Shown: positions 1 through 7,698, counted from the first letter of the stretch. The stretch: 10,812 nucleotides of DNA from Gemmatimonadota bacterium (GCA_026706165.1 JAPOZF010000454.1:3913-14724); one strand, 5' to 3'. Notes: generated by a model not told the origin, from the sequence alone. Numbers and translations are program-made.

Positions 1-1310
1 GTGTAGGTGAAGGTGGTGTCGACCGCCGCCGGCACCTCTTTCGGGAAGATCTCGGCCACGGCCCTGGTGGCGCTGGGCGGCTTGGAAAAGTCGAACCCGA
101 TCGCCTCCAGGCGGCTGCCGTCGGTGATCGTGGGAAAGAAATCGATGCGAAACTGGATGTAGCGCCGCGGCCCCGGCGAAACCACGGGCACCCCCTCGGC
201 CCCCTTGTCGAAATCGTAGGGCGTCGACCAGAAGCTCCAGTTTTCGTTGTCGTAGGTGATGGGGCCCCGCTGTGCACTGTAGTCCGTGCCAAGCCGCACT
301 CCTCCCGAGGTCGCCCCGTAGTCCTCGAGGGTCAATGGCACCCCGTCATCGGAGAAGGTCGACAACTCGTCGCCCCGCCCGGTGAACACCGAGTAGATGC
401 TGGGGTCGGGGAGATCGCCGTCGTCGGGGGTGTCCCCGGCGCGGCCGGTGCGGGTGCGGATGACGGTCCGGCCATCCGGGTCCCTGGTGCCGGTCCAGTA
501 GAGCCGGCCCCAGCTTGCCCGCTCACCGGAATCCAGGGGCGCCACCTGCTCGATGTCGATGATCTCGGAGATATAGGAGGCTCTGGGAACGTAGCCGTCG
601 CCGTAGATCTCGAACTCGGCGAGCTGCCAGGTCTTGGGAGGGATCGAGATGCCGGCCTTGTTCCTGCGGATTATGGGCTCTATGGCGACGACTTGCCCGT
701 GCCGCATCGGAAAGGTGACTTCAACGCTGTCCTTCTTGTTGTCGAGCTCCTCGCGGACCAGCCCCCCGTCGACGTACAGTCGGAAAACATCGGCGTACTC
801 TTCGGTGGAATCGCGGTGGGTGAAGAAGACGATCCGGTTGATCGGGAAAATGTTCCCCAGGTCGACGGTGGGCCGGGGCGTTCCCTCCGGGCCTCCGAAA
901 TCACCCCGGTAGTTGTAGACGGTGTTGATGTCTCCATCCAGGGCGCGTTCGAAAAACCCCTCGGTGCGCTCGGTTGCCCGCTCCTTTTCCCAGCCGCCCC
1001 GCTCGAGATAGCCCGGGGAAAGGTTGAAGTCCGGCGCGACCCTGATCGGCATCACGTGGGTCTCGGAATAGTCGAGATTGAGGATTCCCCCGGTGGCCTC
1101 GTTGTAGTCTGGGTAGAGGTCTGCCTCCAGGCGTCCGGCCGACTCGATCCAGGTGCGGCTGTCCACCGTCAGCGCCGGGACGTCGAGTTCCCAGCTCCCG
1201 GCGGCTTCGGGGCTGCCGATCACCAGCATGGTGCGGGAGTCGAGGCTTGCGGCCCCTGCCAGTCCGACAAGCAGGCCGGCCAACCCGTGAACGAAACCCC
1301 TGGCGGGCAT
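1..1310 (-). CDS. Secreted discoidin (F5/8 C)-like protein, C-terminus cut by window edge
   Basis: The first 436 residues are visible and the reading frame is open to the left edge. The ATG at 1310 is preceded by a consensus AGGAGG (1320-1325) at 9 nt, which fixes the start. Residues 1-22 (MPARGFVHGLAGLLVGLAGA...) look like a signal peptide, so the protein is probably exported. Residues ~124-240 resemble an F5/8 type C (discoidin-like) beta-sandwich: DGDINTVYNY, then PTVDLGNIFPINRIVFF, and closing with LAEFEIYGDGYV. Residues ~241-410 form a second beta-rich region with RTVIRTRTG and SPGPRRYIQFRIDF. The whole stretch 140-436 parallels residues ~400-680 of the neighbouring large protein, so the two are paralogues. 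The gene starts 17 bp after that gene's stop, so they are almost certainly co-transcribed. No catalytic motif is seen. Glycan or cell-surface binding is the expected role from the fold but the ligand is unknown. Confidence 0.85.
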   Translation of the reverse strand, partial: MPARGFVHGLAGLLVGLAGAASLDSRTMLVIGSPEAAGSWELDVPALTVDSRTWIESAGRLEADLYPDYNEATGGILNLDYSETHVMPIRVAPDFNLSPGYLERGGWEKERATERTEGFFERALDGDINTVYNYRGDFGGPEGTPRPTVDLGNIFPINRIVFFTHRDSTEEYADVFRLYVDGGLVREELDNKKDSVEVTFPMRHGQVVAIEPIIRRNKAGISIPPKTWQLAEFEIYGDGYVPRASYISEIIDIEQVAPLDSGERASWGRLYWTGTRDPDGRTVIRTRTGRAGDTPDDGDLPDPSIYSVFTGRGDELSTFSDDGVPLTLEDYGATSGGVRLGTDYSAQRGPITYDNENWSFWSTPYDFDKGAEGVPVVSPGPRRYIQFRIDFFPTITDGSRLEAIGFDFSKPPSATRAVAEIFPKEVPAAVDTTFTY

Positions 1311-1327
1311 GGTGGTGGACCTCCTTC

Positions 1328-4300
1328 TCAGTACGCCACGCTGACGAGCCGGACCGCGGTGTTGTCCGAGCCGGCGTCGCTGTCCACGTGGACGCGGCAG
1401 ATGTAGAGTCCGGGCGCCACCAGCTCCCCTTCGTCGTCGTTGCCGCGGCGGCCCTGCCATTCCAGCACCCACTCGCCCCCCGCCTGCTCGCGGGACACCA
1501 CCGCGGCCTCTACGCCGGCCAGGGTGAAGAACCGGGCTTCGATGCGGCGCGGCGCATCGACGTTCGACACCGAAAGCAGGAGTCTCAGCCGGTCGTTGAT
1601 GCCGTCGCCGTTGGGAGTGAAGGGATTCGGCCAGATCTCCAGAGCGGACAGCGCCTGCTGGTCGCCGATGGGGGTGATGACCGCCGTCCCTTGCCCGTCG
1701 ATCCCCTCCATGGCGTTGCCGGAGTCCGCCTTCTGCCAGAGCTCGGGGATGCTCGTGTCGGCGACCTCCGAGTTGGCCACCTCGGCGGAGAAGGTCGTGC
1801 CGCTCACGAAGATGCGGGAACGGAAGCGCAGCTCCACCACCTCGCCTTCGCGCAGCACCGGCCCGTTGCTCTGTGCGGTCAGGGGCTCGCCGTCGTTGCC
1901 GAGGGCCACCTCTTCCCCCTCGAATAGGACGCGGTAGTAGCGCACCGGGCCCTGTGACTCGAAGGGAAGTTCGTTGTACTCGGCCTCGTTCACCTGGCGC
2001 AGAGTCTGAGCCCCCGTCCCGGGATCGGCGGCCGCGACCTCGAAATAGTCGATGCGGCCCTGCTCGTTGAGCGGCTCCGTCGGCAACCGGCTCCATGCCG
2101 CCTGGGTCAGCACGCCGCCGGATTTGTCGAGCGGAGCTTCGTCTCCCGCCGCGGCGATGCGGTAGTAGACCGGGGGGCTGCCGGCGTCGTAGTTCACGAG
2201 ACCCGGCAGCTTTATCCACAAGGTGTCGGCGCGGGTCGGGACGACCTCGAGGCGGTCTCCCGCTGCATTGACGAAACCGCCCCGGCCGTCGTCCCCGAAT
2301 ACCTCGACTTCGGCTTCTTCGCCTGCCAGGAGCGCCTCCTGCCCGCCTGCACGCACCTCGATCAGTTCCATATCCGTTCGATGCGAAGCCAGCAGCCGAA
2401 TCTCGTCGAAACGGGTGCTGGTATCCGGCTCGTCGGCCCGGAACAGCGGCCGCACGAAGACGGAGAAGGTGTCGGGCACGCCGCTGGCGACATCGATCTG
2501 GGGGGTTACCTCCGCCAGGACCTGGCTGGCGAAAGGATCGGTGAAGTGGACGATAATCGAGTCCAGGGTGGCGACGGCATCCGGCCGGTCCGAAATCAGC
2601 CTGGCTTCCAGTTTGAGGAACCGGCGCGGCGAGGGGGAGACGAACCGGTCTCCGGAATGCTCGTAGGCCCTGCTCCAGGCGCTCCAATCAACCCCCGGAG
2701 TAAAGGTCGCGAGCGAATCGCCCCTGTCCTTCTCTCTCGTCCTCCTGTGCCAGTACTTGTCGCGGGTCACCTCCTGTCCATCGGTGAGGAAGAACCGCCA
2801 CTTCGGAACGACCTCGTTCCCGGTTTGGGTACGGACTTCGATGCGGGTCCCCGGAGGAGTGTCGCCGACCCATTCCACCCGGGTCAGGGCGCGCGCCTGG
2901 CGCCGGTTGCTCCTGTCCTTGAACTCGATCAGGGGGGAAGTGAGAACCACCCCGGCGACACGTCCCTCGCCGAACACCTGCAGTTGGCGGATGCCGACAT
3001 GCGTGGGCACCGCGGTGTTGGAGCCGTCGAGGTGGACGAATTCGATGAAGCGGGTTCGAAGCGGTTCGAAACGGTCCTCCGCATAGATGAACCTGTCCGT
3101 GGTCGCGTTGCGTTCCCGCTCAGGCGGGGAGACCCGGTTCCAGATCGGGGTGCCGTCCGAGGCCGTGGAACCGTCCGAAACCCGGACCGTCCACCCCCAG
3201 AGCGGGTACTGGGCCGCTTTCGGGTTGCCGAGAATGCGGAAGGCGTCCACCCAGAACAAGGCTCCCAGATCGACGATGAGCGGCCCGCCCTCTTCTGCCC
3301 GGGGTTGTCCGGGTTTCATGTTGAGCGTGGAACGCCATTCGTCCAGGAAGCTGCCGTTGAAAGCATTCGTCAGGATATCCGGGACCTTGCCCAGATAGGT
3401 GAGCCGGCCACCCCTCTCGAGAATCCCGAGGGCTATGTTGTCGCCGGTCGCGATGACCTGCACGTCCGCGAGGCGCGGGCGTTCCCTCCGATACCAGCGC
3501 ACCGAGCCCAGGCGGTCGGGTTCCTCTGTCTCGACGGTCTCATACACTTCCCGGGTCGTCAGGACCTCGTCGCCGTCAAAGCTCTTGAGGTAGTACTCGA
3601 TTCTCCCCCGGCTATCCGGGGACAGGTCGTTCTCATAGACCTCCCGGGTTACCTCCCCGGCCCGGTCCAGATTGCTGTCGGTCACGACGATGCGGACGTA
3701 CTGTACGGGCGTCCCGGTGAAATCCGGGTCGGCCTTCACGTCCGGTTCGAGGTCGAACACAAACTCCCGCTGGTCGCGAATCCCCCGCGTGGTGCCGCCG
3801 ACGGTGCGGTAGTCCAGCGGCCGCACCTTGCTGTCGAATCTGAGCAACCCGGTAGAAACCAGGACCCGGAACTGCAGGAAGGGGTCCCCCAGCTCTTCGT
3901 CGACGAAGCGCAGGATGATCTTCTCGGCCGAAACCAGCCGGCCCATGTCGAACTCGATCCACCACTTGAACGACGGCTCGTCCAGGTCGGGCTGCCAGTA
4001 GGTCCGGTAGCGGTCGTCCCCCCGGTCGATGGCGCCTTCGGCGAGCGCCAGGTTGGAGCCGGCGTTCTTGACGCCGCCGGTGGCTCGCGGACCCTCGAGG
4101 ACGTTGATGAACTGCTGCTCGTCCCTGGCGTCGATGACGTGGCTGAAGGCCGGCGCGTCGGTCAGCGCGTCAACCTGCCGGCGGAACTCGCGGGGGACGA
4201 GCAGGGCATCCCCGCCGCCGTCCTTCATCCGCAGTTCCAGGACGTCCTGGCGGACCGAATCGACCGGCTGATCCAGATCGCCCAGGAGCCACTGGCCCCA

Positions 4301-4444
4301 GTGCTTGTCCGTGTTGACGGTGATCTGCCGCTTCCCGGTATCGATCCGGTAACCCGGCTGTTCCCGGGCAAAACCCGGATTCGACCAGAGCAGCAGGATC
4401 GCGGCCCAGAGGGCCGCCCCCGTCATGGAGGGAGATCCGTACAT
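1328..4444 (-). CDS. Large secreted multidomain discoidin-like protein with FlgD-type C-terminal domain
   Basis: 1038 residues from the ATG at 4444, which has GGGAG (4452-4456) 7 nt upstream. More upstream starts (4474, 4498) fall in or right behind a terminator hairpin and are rejected; the ATG at 4426 is possible but lacks a ribosome site. Residues 1-26 form a signal peptide (hydrophobic ALWAAILLLW, then NPGFA). Residues ~140-267 and ~362-494 look like two discoidin/F5/8 C-type modules (FKWWIEFDMGRLVSAEKIILRF; LIVDLGALFWVDAFRIL...LQVFGEG). Residues ~495-665 are beta-rich with IEVRTQTGNE and SPSPRRFLKLEARL. Short motifs of the type Y/W-x-x-L...G-x-[IV]-x-[YW]-[YF] recur at ~269-320 and ~750-838. 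Residues ~932-1038 match the gliding-motility/FlgD Ig-like C-terminal domain (PNPFTPNGDGINDR, then VAPGLYICRVHVD), usual in exported or surface proteins of FCB-type bacteria. The role is likely a surface or secreted binding or scaffold protein; no enzyme motif was seen. Confidence 0.9.
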   Translation of the reverse strand: MYGSPSMTGAALWAAILLLWSNPGFAREQPGYRIDTGKRQITVNTDKHWGQWLLGDLDQPVDSVRQDVLELRMKDGGGDALLVPREFRRQVDALTDAPAFSHVIDARDEQQFINVLEGPRATGGVKNAGSNLALAEGAIDRGDDRYRTYWQPDLDEPSFKWWIEFDMGRLVSAEKIILRFVDEELGDPFLQFRVLVSTGLLRFDSKVRPLDYRTVGGTTRGIRDQREFVFDLEPDVKADPDFTGTPVQYVRIVVTDSNLDRAGEVTREVYENDLSPDSRGRIEYYLKSFDGDEVLTTREVYETVETEEPDRLGSVRWYRRERPRLADVQVIATGDNIALGILERGGRLTYLGKVPDILTNAFNGSFLDEWRSTLNMKPGQPRAEEGGPLIVDLGALFWVDAFRILGNPKAAQYPLWGWTVRVSDGSTASDGTPIWNRVSPPERERNATTDRFIYAEDRFEPLRTRFIEFVHLDGSNTAVPTHVGIRQLQVFGEGRVAGVVLTSPLIEFKDRSNRRQARALTRVEWVGDTPPGTRIEVRTQTGNEVVPKWRFFLTDGQEVTRDKYWHRRTREKDRGDSLATFTPGVDWSAWSRAYEHSGDRFVSPSPRRFLKLEARLISDRPDAVATLDSIIVHFTDPFASQVLAEVTPQIDVASGVPDTFSVFVRPLFRADEPDTSTRFDEIRLLASHRTDMELIEVRAGGQEALLAGEEAEVEVFGDDGRGGFVNAAGDRLEVVPTRADTLWIKLPGLVNYDAGSPPVYYRIAAAGDEAPLDKSGGVLTQAAWSRLPTEPLNEQGRIDYFEVAAADPGTGAQTLRQVNEAEYNELPFESQGPVRYYRVLFEGEEVALGNDGEPLTAQSNGPVLREGEVVELRFRSRIFVSGTTFSAEVANSEVADTSIPELWQKADSGNAMEGIDGQGTAVITPIGDQQALSALEIWPNPFTPNGDGINDRLRLLLSVSNVDAPRRIEARFFTLAGVEAAVVSREQAGGEWVLEWQGRRGNDDEGELVAPGLYICRVHVDSDAGSDNTAVRLVSVAY

Positions 4445-4474
4445 ATGGCGTCTCCCGACTCCCTTGCAGGGCAT

Positions 4475-4515
4475 GAAAAGAAAAACGAGGGAGGTCATCG
4501 AACCCCTCCCTCGTT
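4475..4515 (-). terminator. Intrinsic terminator (possible intra-operon attenuator)
   Basis: On the minus strand, a perfect 11-bp stem (AACGAGGGAGG, 4505-4515, with CCTCCCTCGTT, 4484-4494) closes a 10-nt loop and runs straight into a T-rich tract TTTTTCTTTTC (4485 down to 4475). This is a textbook rho-independent terminator. It lies 57 nt after the stop of the CBM9-like gene and about 30 nt before the start of the large discoidin-like gene. It should therefore end or reduce transcription between them. I see no promoter in the 30 nt between it and the next gene, so the downstream pair probably depends on read-through. Confidence 0.88.
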
Positions 4516-4572
4516 CAGTATCCTCAGAAAAGATTTCGCCTGATCGTATCGATCAGCCTCGATCCGTGAAGA

Positions 4573-5439
4573 TTAGCGGAACCGGGACTTCAGGCGGCCC
4601 CAGGTCTTGCTCTCCACCGCCGTGGGCATGGCGCTGGTGATATCCGTGTCGAGCTCCCAATCGGGAGCCCTGTCGCTGTGGGCAGCGCCTACCCCGAGGG
4701 ACCACCAGCCGTCGTTCTTCCAGGTGCCGTTGGGGTACTGTTCGGCATGGCTCAGCTCGGCGTCGTCGTCCGTGACGATCATCTCCCAATGGATAATCTC
4801 GCCCGGATCGAGCGTGGACTGGACGGAGCCGGCGTCGTTTCCGTCGCCGTCCCTCTGCAAGTCGTCCCAGGGAGTGAATGCCACTTCGTAGTAATAAGTG
4901 CTCTCGCCGAACTCCTCGCCCTCGAAAGAGGTGGCGTACACGAAGTGCGGGGGCTGTGTGTGAAACCCGACATCGGGGGTATGGCTCTTACCCTCAACCG
5001 GAGGCACCGCGATGTTCCACCATCCGTTGCCGTAGGCGGCGTCGTCGAGCGAGTGATCGCCGTCGGTGAAAAACTCGTAGTTGTCATCGTTGCAGGTGCA
5101 GTCCGTGGCGTCGGGAGCATCTCTCACGTGGAGCTGGTCGAAAACCCAGACCGCCGCGTACAACTGATCGCTGTTGGCGTTGTAACCCCCCCAGAAGCCG
5201 AAGTCCAGGTCTGCCTTGTCGAGTTCGCCCCCGCTCCTCTCGGCGTAGGCGTTTCTCGTATCTTCGATCAGAACCTGGAAATGGTCGGGAAGCGCTTGCC
5301 ACTCGGAAATGTTCCCGTCGATCGTGGGCAACCCGTCGTCCGGAAACTGAGCGGCCAGAAACGGGCCGTCGCCCTGGTGCGCCGACGCCGGTATTGCCAT
5401 CATGGCCACGGCCAGCGGCAGCAAAAGCAGCTTTCGCAT
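4573..5439 (-). CDS. Secreted CBM9-like (DOMON-fold) carbohydrate-binding protein
   Basis: 288 residues. The ATG at 5439 is chosen because AGGAGG (5449-5454) lies 9 nt upstream and the product then begins with a clean signal peptide (MRKLLLLPLAVAMMAIPASA, cleavage near residue 20). A longer frame reaching a GTG at 5478 starts inside a palindrome and has no ribosome site. Residues ~36-225 have the look of a CBM9-like/DOMON beta-sandwich: PTIDGNISEWQAL near the start, DQLYAAVWVFDQLHVRD, NDDNYEFFTDGD, and TYYYEVAFTPWDDL. Aromatic residues are dense (W139, W140, W218, W240, W245, W246), as in sugar-binding faces. C113 and C115 are a close Cys pair. The last ten residues TWGRLKSRFR form a distinct basic tail. 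A sugar- or haem-binding domain is possible by fold; carbohydrate binding fits the neighbours better. It is the first gene of the leftward unit. Confidence 0.85.
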   Translation of the reverse strand: MRKLLLLPLAVAMMAIPASAHQGDGPFLAAQFPDDGLPTIDGNISEWQALPDHFQVLIEDTRNAYAERSGGELDKADLDFGFWGGYNANSDQLYAAVWVFDQLHVRDAPDATDCTCNDDNYEFFTDGDHSLDDAAYGNGWWNIAVPPVEGKSHTPDVGFHTQPPHFVYATSFEGEEFGESTYYYEVAFTPWDDLQRDGDGNDAGSVQSTLDPGEIIHWEMIVTDDDAELSHAEQYPNGTWKNDGWWSLGVGAAHSDRAPDWELDTDITSAMPTAVESKTWGRLKSRFR

Positions 5440-5473
5440 GGTTTCAATCCTCCTGAGATTGAGTGTAGGTTGC

Positions 5474-5487
5474 TGCACTTAAGTGCA
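5474..5487. promoter_or_regulatory. Perfect 14-bp palindrome, candidate operator
   Basis: TGCACTTAAGTGCA is a perfect dyad with no spacer. It lies in the leader of the CBM9-like gene, 35 nt before its start codon and just downstream of the candidate promoter at 5509-5539. That is a position typical of a repressor site. The regulator is not in the window, and the operator role is inference from symmetry and position. Confidence 0.45.
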
Positions 5488-5508
5488 CCTTGTTATGATT
5501 GGACCCGA

Positions 5509-5539
5509 TAAATAAGGAACGCAAAAGCTTGTGTGTCAA
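5509..5539 (-). promoter_or_regulatory. Candidate sigma70-type promoter for the leftward operon
   Basis: On the minus strand a perfect TTGACA (-35, complement of 5534-5539) is followed after 19 bp by TATTTA (complement of 5509-5514); a TTATTT at 18 bp overlaps it. The -35 is consensus. The -10 is weak and the spacing is long, but this is the most A+T-rich stretch of the intergenic region. Transcription would begin near 5500 and pass through the palindrome at 5474-5487 before the CBM9-like gene. Confidence 0.5.
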
Positions 5540-5564
5540 GAACTTTCTCAATTGGCACATAGTC

Positions 5565-5595
5565 CCTTAACATGCTGTCCTGCAGCAAGTTAAGG
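5565..5595. repeat. Long inverted repeat between divergent genes, candidate operator or hairpin
   Basis: The left arm CCTTAACATGCTG (5565-5577) and right arm CAGCAAGTTAAGG (5583-5595) pair at 12 of 13 positions around a 5-nt centre. Outer AGT (5561-5563) and ACT (5598-5600) extend the symmetry. No T-tract follows on either strand, so it is not an obvious terminator. It sits 37 bp before the GTG of the membrane-protein gene and upstream of the leftward promoter candidate, where one bound dimer could affect both directions. It could instead form a hairpin in the leader of the rightward mRNA. Confidence 0.6.
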
Positions 5596-5632
5596 TTACT
5601 TCCCCTCCCGGCTCGGAACCGCCCGCCGGACC

Positions 5633-7666
5633 GTGAAAGGGTTCATTGACAGGTTCGAGAAACCCGGGTACCCTCAACGCCCTTCCCCGGTCGTCCTTCC
5701 CGCCGGGAGGCCCGTCCTGAACTCGAACCCGCCCTCCCTCCGACCTACCGTTCGCGCGTTCCTCATCGGCGCTCTGGGGGCTGCCGCCATCGGCAGCGGG
5801 GTGCCGTATTGCAACATGGTGCTGCACGGCTCCCGCATCGCCTCCTACTTCAACACCCCCGCCGCCATCATCCTCTTCTTCTTCCTGGTCCTGTTCTTCA
5901 ACTCCTTCCTCGGCCTGCTGCGCCGTTCCTGGATGCTGAGCCGGGCCGAGCTTGCCCTCGTCTACATCATGTGGATCGTCGCCACCGCCATTCCCGAGTG
6001 GGGGTTCACCTCCTTCCTGCTCCCCGACATCACCGGCGTCGTCTACTACGCCTCGCCGGAAAACGAGTGGAGCAAGCTTCTGCTGCCGCACATCCCCGAC
6101 TGGATCATCCCCTTCAGGGAATTCGCCGATGTAAAGGACTTCTACGAAGGCGCTCCCCACGGACGCGGCATACCGTGGGGGATGTGGCTGCCACCCCTGT
6201 TTTTCTGGCTGTCCTTCATCATCGCCGTGTACCTGGCCATGATCTCGATCACCGTCATCCTGCGGAAGCAGTGGGTCGAGCGCGAACGCCTCGTCTTCCC
6301 GCTTGTGCAGCTGCCCATCGCCATGATTCAGGACGGCGGCGAGCGGCCGGGGATCATCGGTCCTTTCTTCAGGAACCCGGTGATGTGGGCCGGCTTCGCC
6401 CTCCCCGCCGTCCTGCAGAGCCTCAACGGTCTGAACCACTACTTCCCCCATATACCGGGAGTCTCCCTGTACGGCGCCGCGATTCCCCTCTTCCGCGACT
6501 CCGTGCATGTGCCCCTGAACGTGAGCTTCCAGATGCTCGGCTTCTCCTACTTCATCAACAGGGAGATTGCCTTCGGCCTCTGTTTCTTCTACCTGCTCAA
6601 CACTGTCGAGCAGGGCATCCTCAACATGCTCGGCGTCCAGGAATTCGATCCGCTCCTGGGCAACTACAGCGCCTACACCGGCTCCATCGTCGTGCACCAG
6701 GGCTTCGGGGCGGTCATCATGCTCGTCCTGTTCGGCCTGTGGACGGCCCGCGACCACCTGCGCCAGGTTTTCCGCAAGGCCCTTTCTTCTGCCAGCGAGG
6801 TCGACGACTCGGACGAGATCCTCTCCTACCGGGCAGCCGTGCTCCTGCTGACCGGCAGCCTGCTCTTCGTCGGCGTCTGGCTGTGGCAGTCGGGGCTGCC
6901 GGGCTGGGTCACCCCCGTCTACCTGTTCTTCGCCTTCGTTCTCTTCATCGGGATCACCCGCGTGGTCGCCGAAGGGGGTCTGGCCTTCATCTTCGCCCCG
7001 ATGATCGCCTCCGACTTCGTCACCGCCGGCTTCGGCACCCGCGTCCTGGGTGCTTCCGGCATCATGGCTTTCGCCTTTACCTACGTGTGGGCCAGCGATA
7101 TCCTGACCTTCGTCATGGCCTCCTCCGCCAATGCCCTGAAAATCGCCGCCGAAACCATACGCAAGGGCATGCGCCTGATCTTCTGGGCAATGCTGGCGGC
7201 GATCGCAATCACCCTGTGCAGCTCGGTATGGTCGATGCTCGAGCTGAGCTACCGCTACGGCGGCGTCAACGCCGACGTTTTTTTCCTGGGGTCCGCCCGG
7301 CTCCCCTACGAGATCGCCGCCGCCCGGCTAGAGACCATCGAAGGTCCCCACTGGCAGAACTGGGGCTATACCGCCGCCGGCGCCACCGTTATGGGCCTGC
7401 TGATGCTGGGCCGCCAGCGCTTTTCCTGGTGGCCCATCCACCCGCTGGGCTTTCCCACCAGCGCCGTTTTCGGCATGATGTTCTTCAGCGTCTTCCTGGC
7501 CTGGGCCATCAAGTCCGTGGTGATGAAATACGGCGGCATCCATCTCTACCTGCGCAGCCGCCCTTTCTTCATGGGGCTGATTCTCGGCCAGTTCGTCACC
7601 GCGGGCGTCTGGTACGGCATCGACTACCTGGCGGGGGGAAGCTTCAACCCGGTGATGACCTTTTGA
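5633..7666 (+). CDS. DUF6784/DUF6785-type OPT-like polytopic membrane protein, putative transporter
   Basis: 677 residues starting at GTG 5633. An in-frame TAA at 5591 bounds the start on the left and no strong ribosome site precedes it, so the start is the least certain part. After a ~38-residue cytosolic tail there are about 13-15 hydrophobic segments, for example ~41-63, 75-98, 104-123, 185-212, 347-371, 399-419, 424-446, 471-495, 514-535, 605-630 and 643-664. Signatures I associate with the DUF6784/DUF6785 group, which is OPT-like, are QWVERERLVFPLVQLP (213-228), RVVAEGGLAF (443-452), WPIHPLGFPTS (600-610) and FFMGLILGQF (645-654). The protein acts in the cytoplasmic membrane. OPT relatives import peptides or metal chelates, but the substrate of this group is not established. 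The next gene follows after 46 bp, so the two are probably one transcript. With glycosidase-like neighbours, import of a sugar-containing compound is a reasonable guess. Confidence 0.88.
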   Translation: MKGFIDRFEKPGYPQRPSPVVLPAGRPVLNSNPPSLRPTVRAFLIGALGAAAIGSGVPYCNMVLHGSRIASYFNTPAAIILFFFLVLFFNSFLGLLRRSWMLSRAELALVYIMWIVATAIPEWGFTSFLLPDITGVVYYASPENEWSKLLLPHIPDWIIPFREFADVKDFYEGAPHGRGIPWGMWLPPLFFWLSFIIAVYLAMISITVILRKQWVERERLVFPLVQLPIAMIQDGGERPGIIGPFFRNPVMWAGFALPAVLQSLNGLNHYFPHIPGVSLYGAAIPLFRDSVHVPLNVSFQMLGFSYFINREIAFGLCFFYLLNTVEQGILNMLGVQEFDPLLGNYSAYTGSIVVHQGFGAVIMLVLFGLWTARDHLRQVFRKALSSASEVDDSDEILSYRAAVLLLTGSLLFVGVWLWQSGLPGWVTPVYLFFAFVLFIGITRVVAEGGLAFIFAPMIASDFVTAGFGTRVLGASGIMAFAFTYVWASDILTFVMASSANALKIAAETIRKGMRLIFWAMLAAIAITLCSSVWSMLELSYRYGGVNADVFFLGSARLPYEIAAARLETIEGPHWQNWGYTAAGATVMGLLMLGRQRFSWWPIHPLGFPTSAVFGMMFFSVFLAWAIKSVVMKYGGIHLYLRSRPFFMGLILGQFVTAGVWYGIDYLAGGSFNPVMTF

Positions 7667-7684
7667 CAGCTGTTCCGCAAACCG

Positions 7685-7698
7685 GGCGGTTCGCCGCC
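7685..7698 (+). other. Intercistronic stem-loop abutting the Shine-Dalgarno
   Basis: GGCGG (7685-7689), TTCG (7690-7693) and CCGCC (7694-7698) form a perfect all-G/C 5-bp stem with a UUCG tetraloop in the RNA. The AGGAGG of the next gene begins at the very next base (7699-7704). It could protect or process the message, or set translation of the downstream gene. The stem is short, so chance in G+C-rich DNA is possible. Confidence 0.4.

Noticed and set aside
4445..4498. N-terminal extension of the large discoidin-like protein to ATG 4498 or 4474
   Set aside because: The added codons lie in the terminator loop, stem and T-tract, and would place charged and Cys residues before the signal peptide.
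2381..4543. 720-codon plus-strand open frame opposite the large discoidin-like gene
   Set aside because: It is antisense to a frame with signal peptide, ordered domains and a recognisable C-terminal domain; its product is Pro/Arg/Val-rich with no domain pattern, as expected of a G+C-rich shadow frame. Smaller frames at 1247-1927 and 2223-2666 are rejected likewise.
5440..5478. N-terminal extension of the CBM9-like protein to GTG 5478
   Set aside because: It would bury the AGGAGG inside the coding region and put 13 residues ahead of a standard signal peptide.
5552..5557. TTGGCA as -35 box of a rightward promoter
   Set aside because: No acceptable -10 sequence is found 16-18 bp downstream; the rightward promoter remains unidentified.
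5567..6757. 396-codon minus-strand frame opposite the membrane protein
   Set aside because: Low-complexity Glu/Asp/Gly-rich translation that mirrors hydrophobic codons of the true gene; no ribosome site or domain seen.
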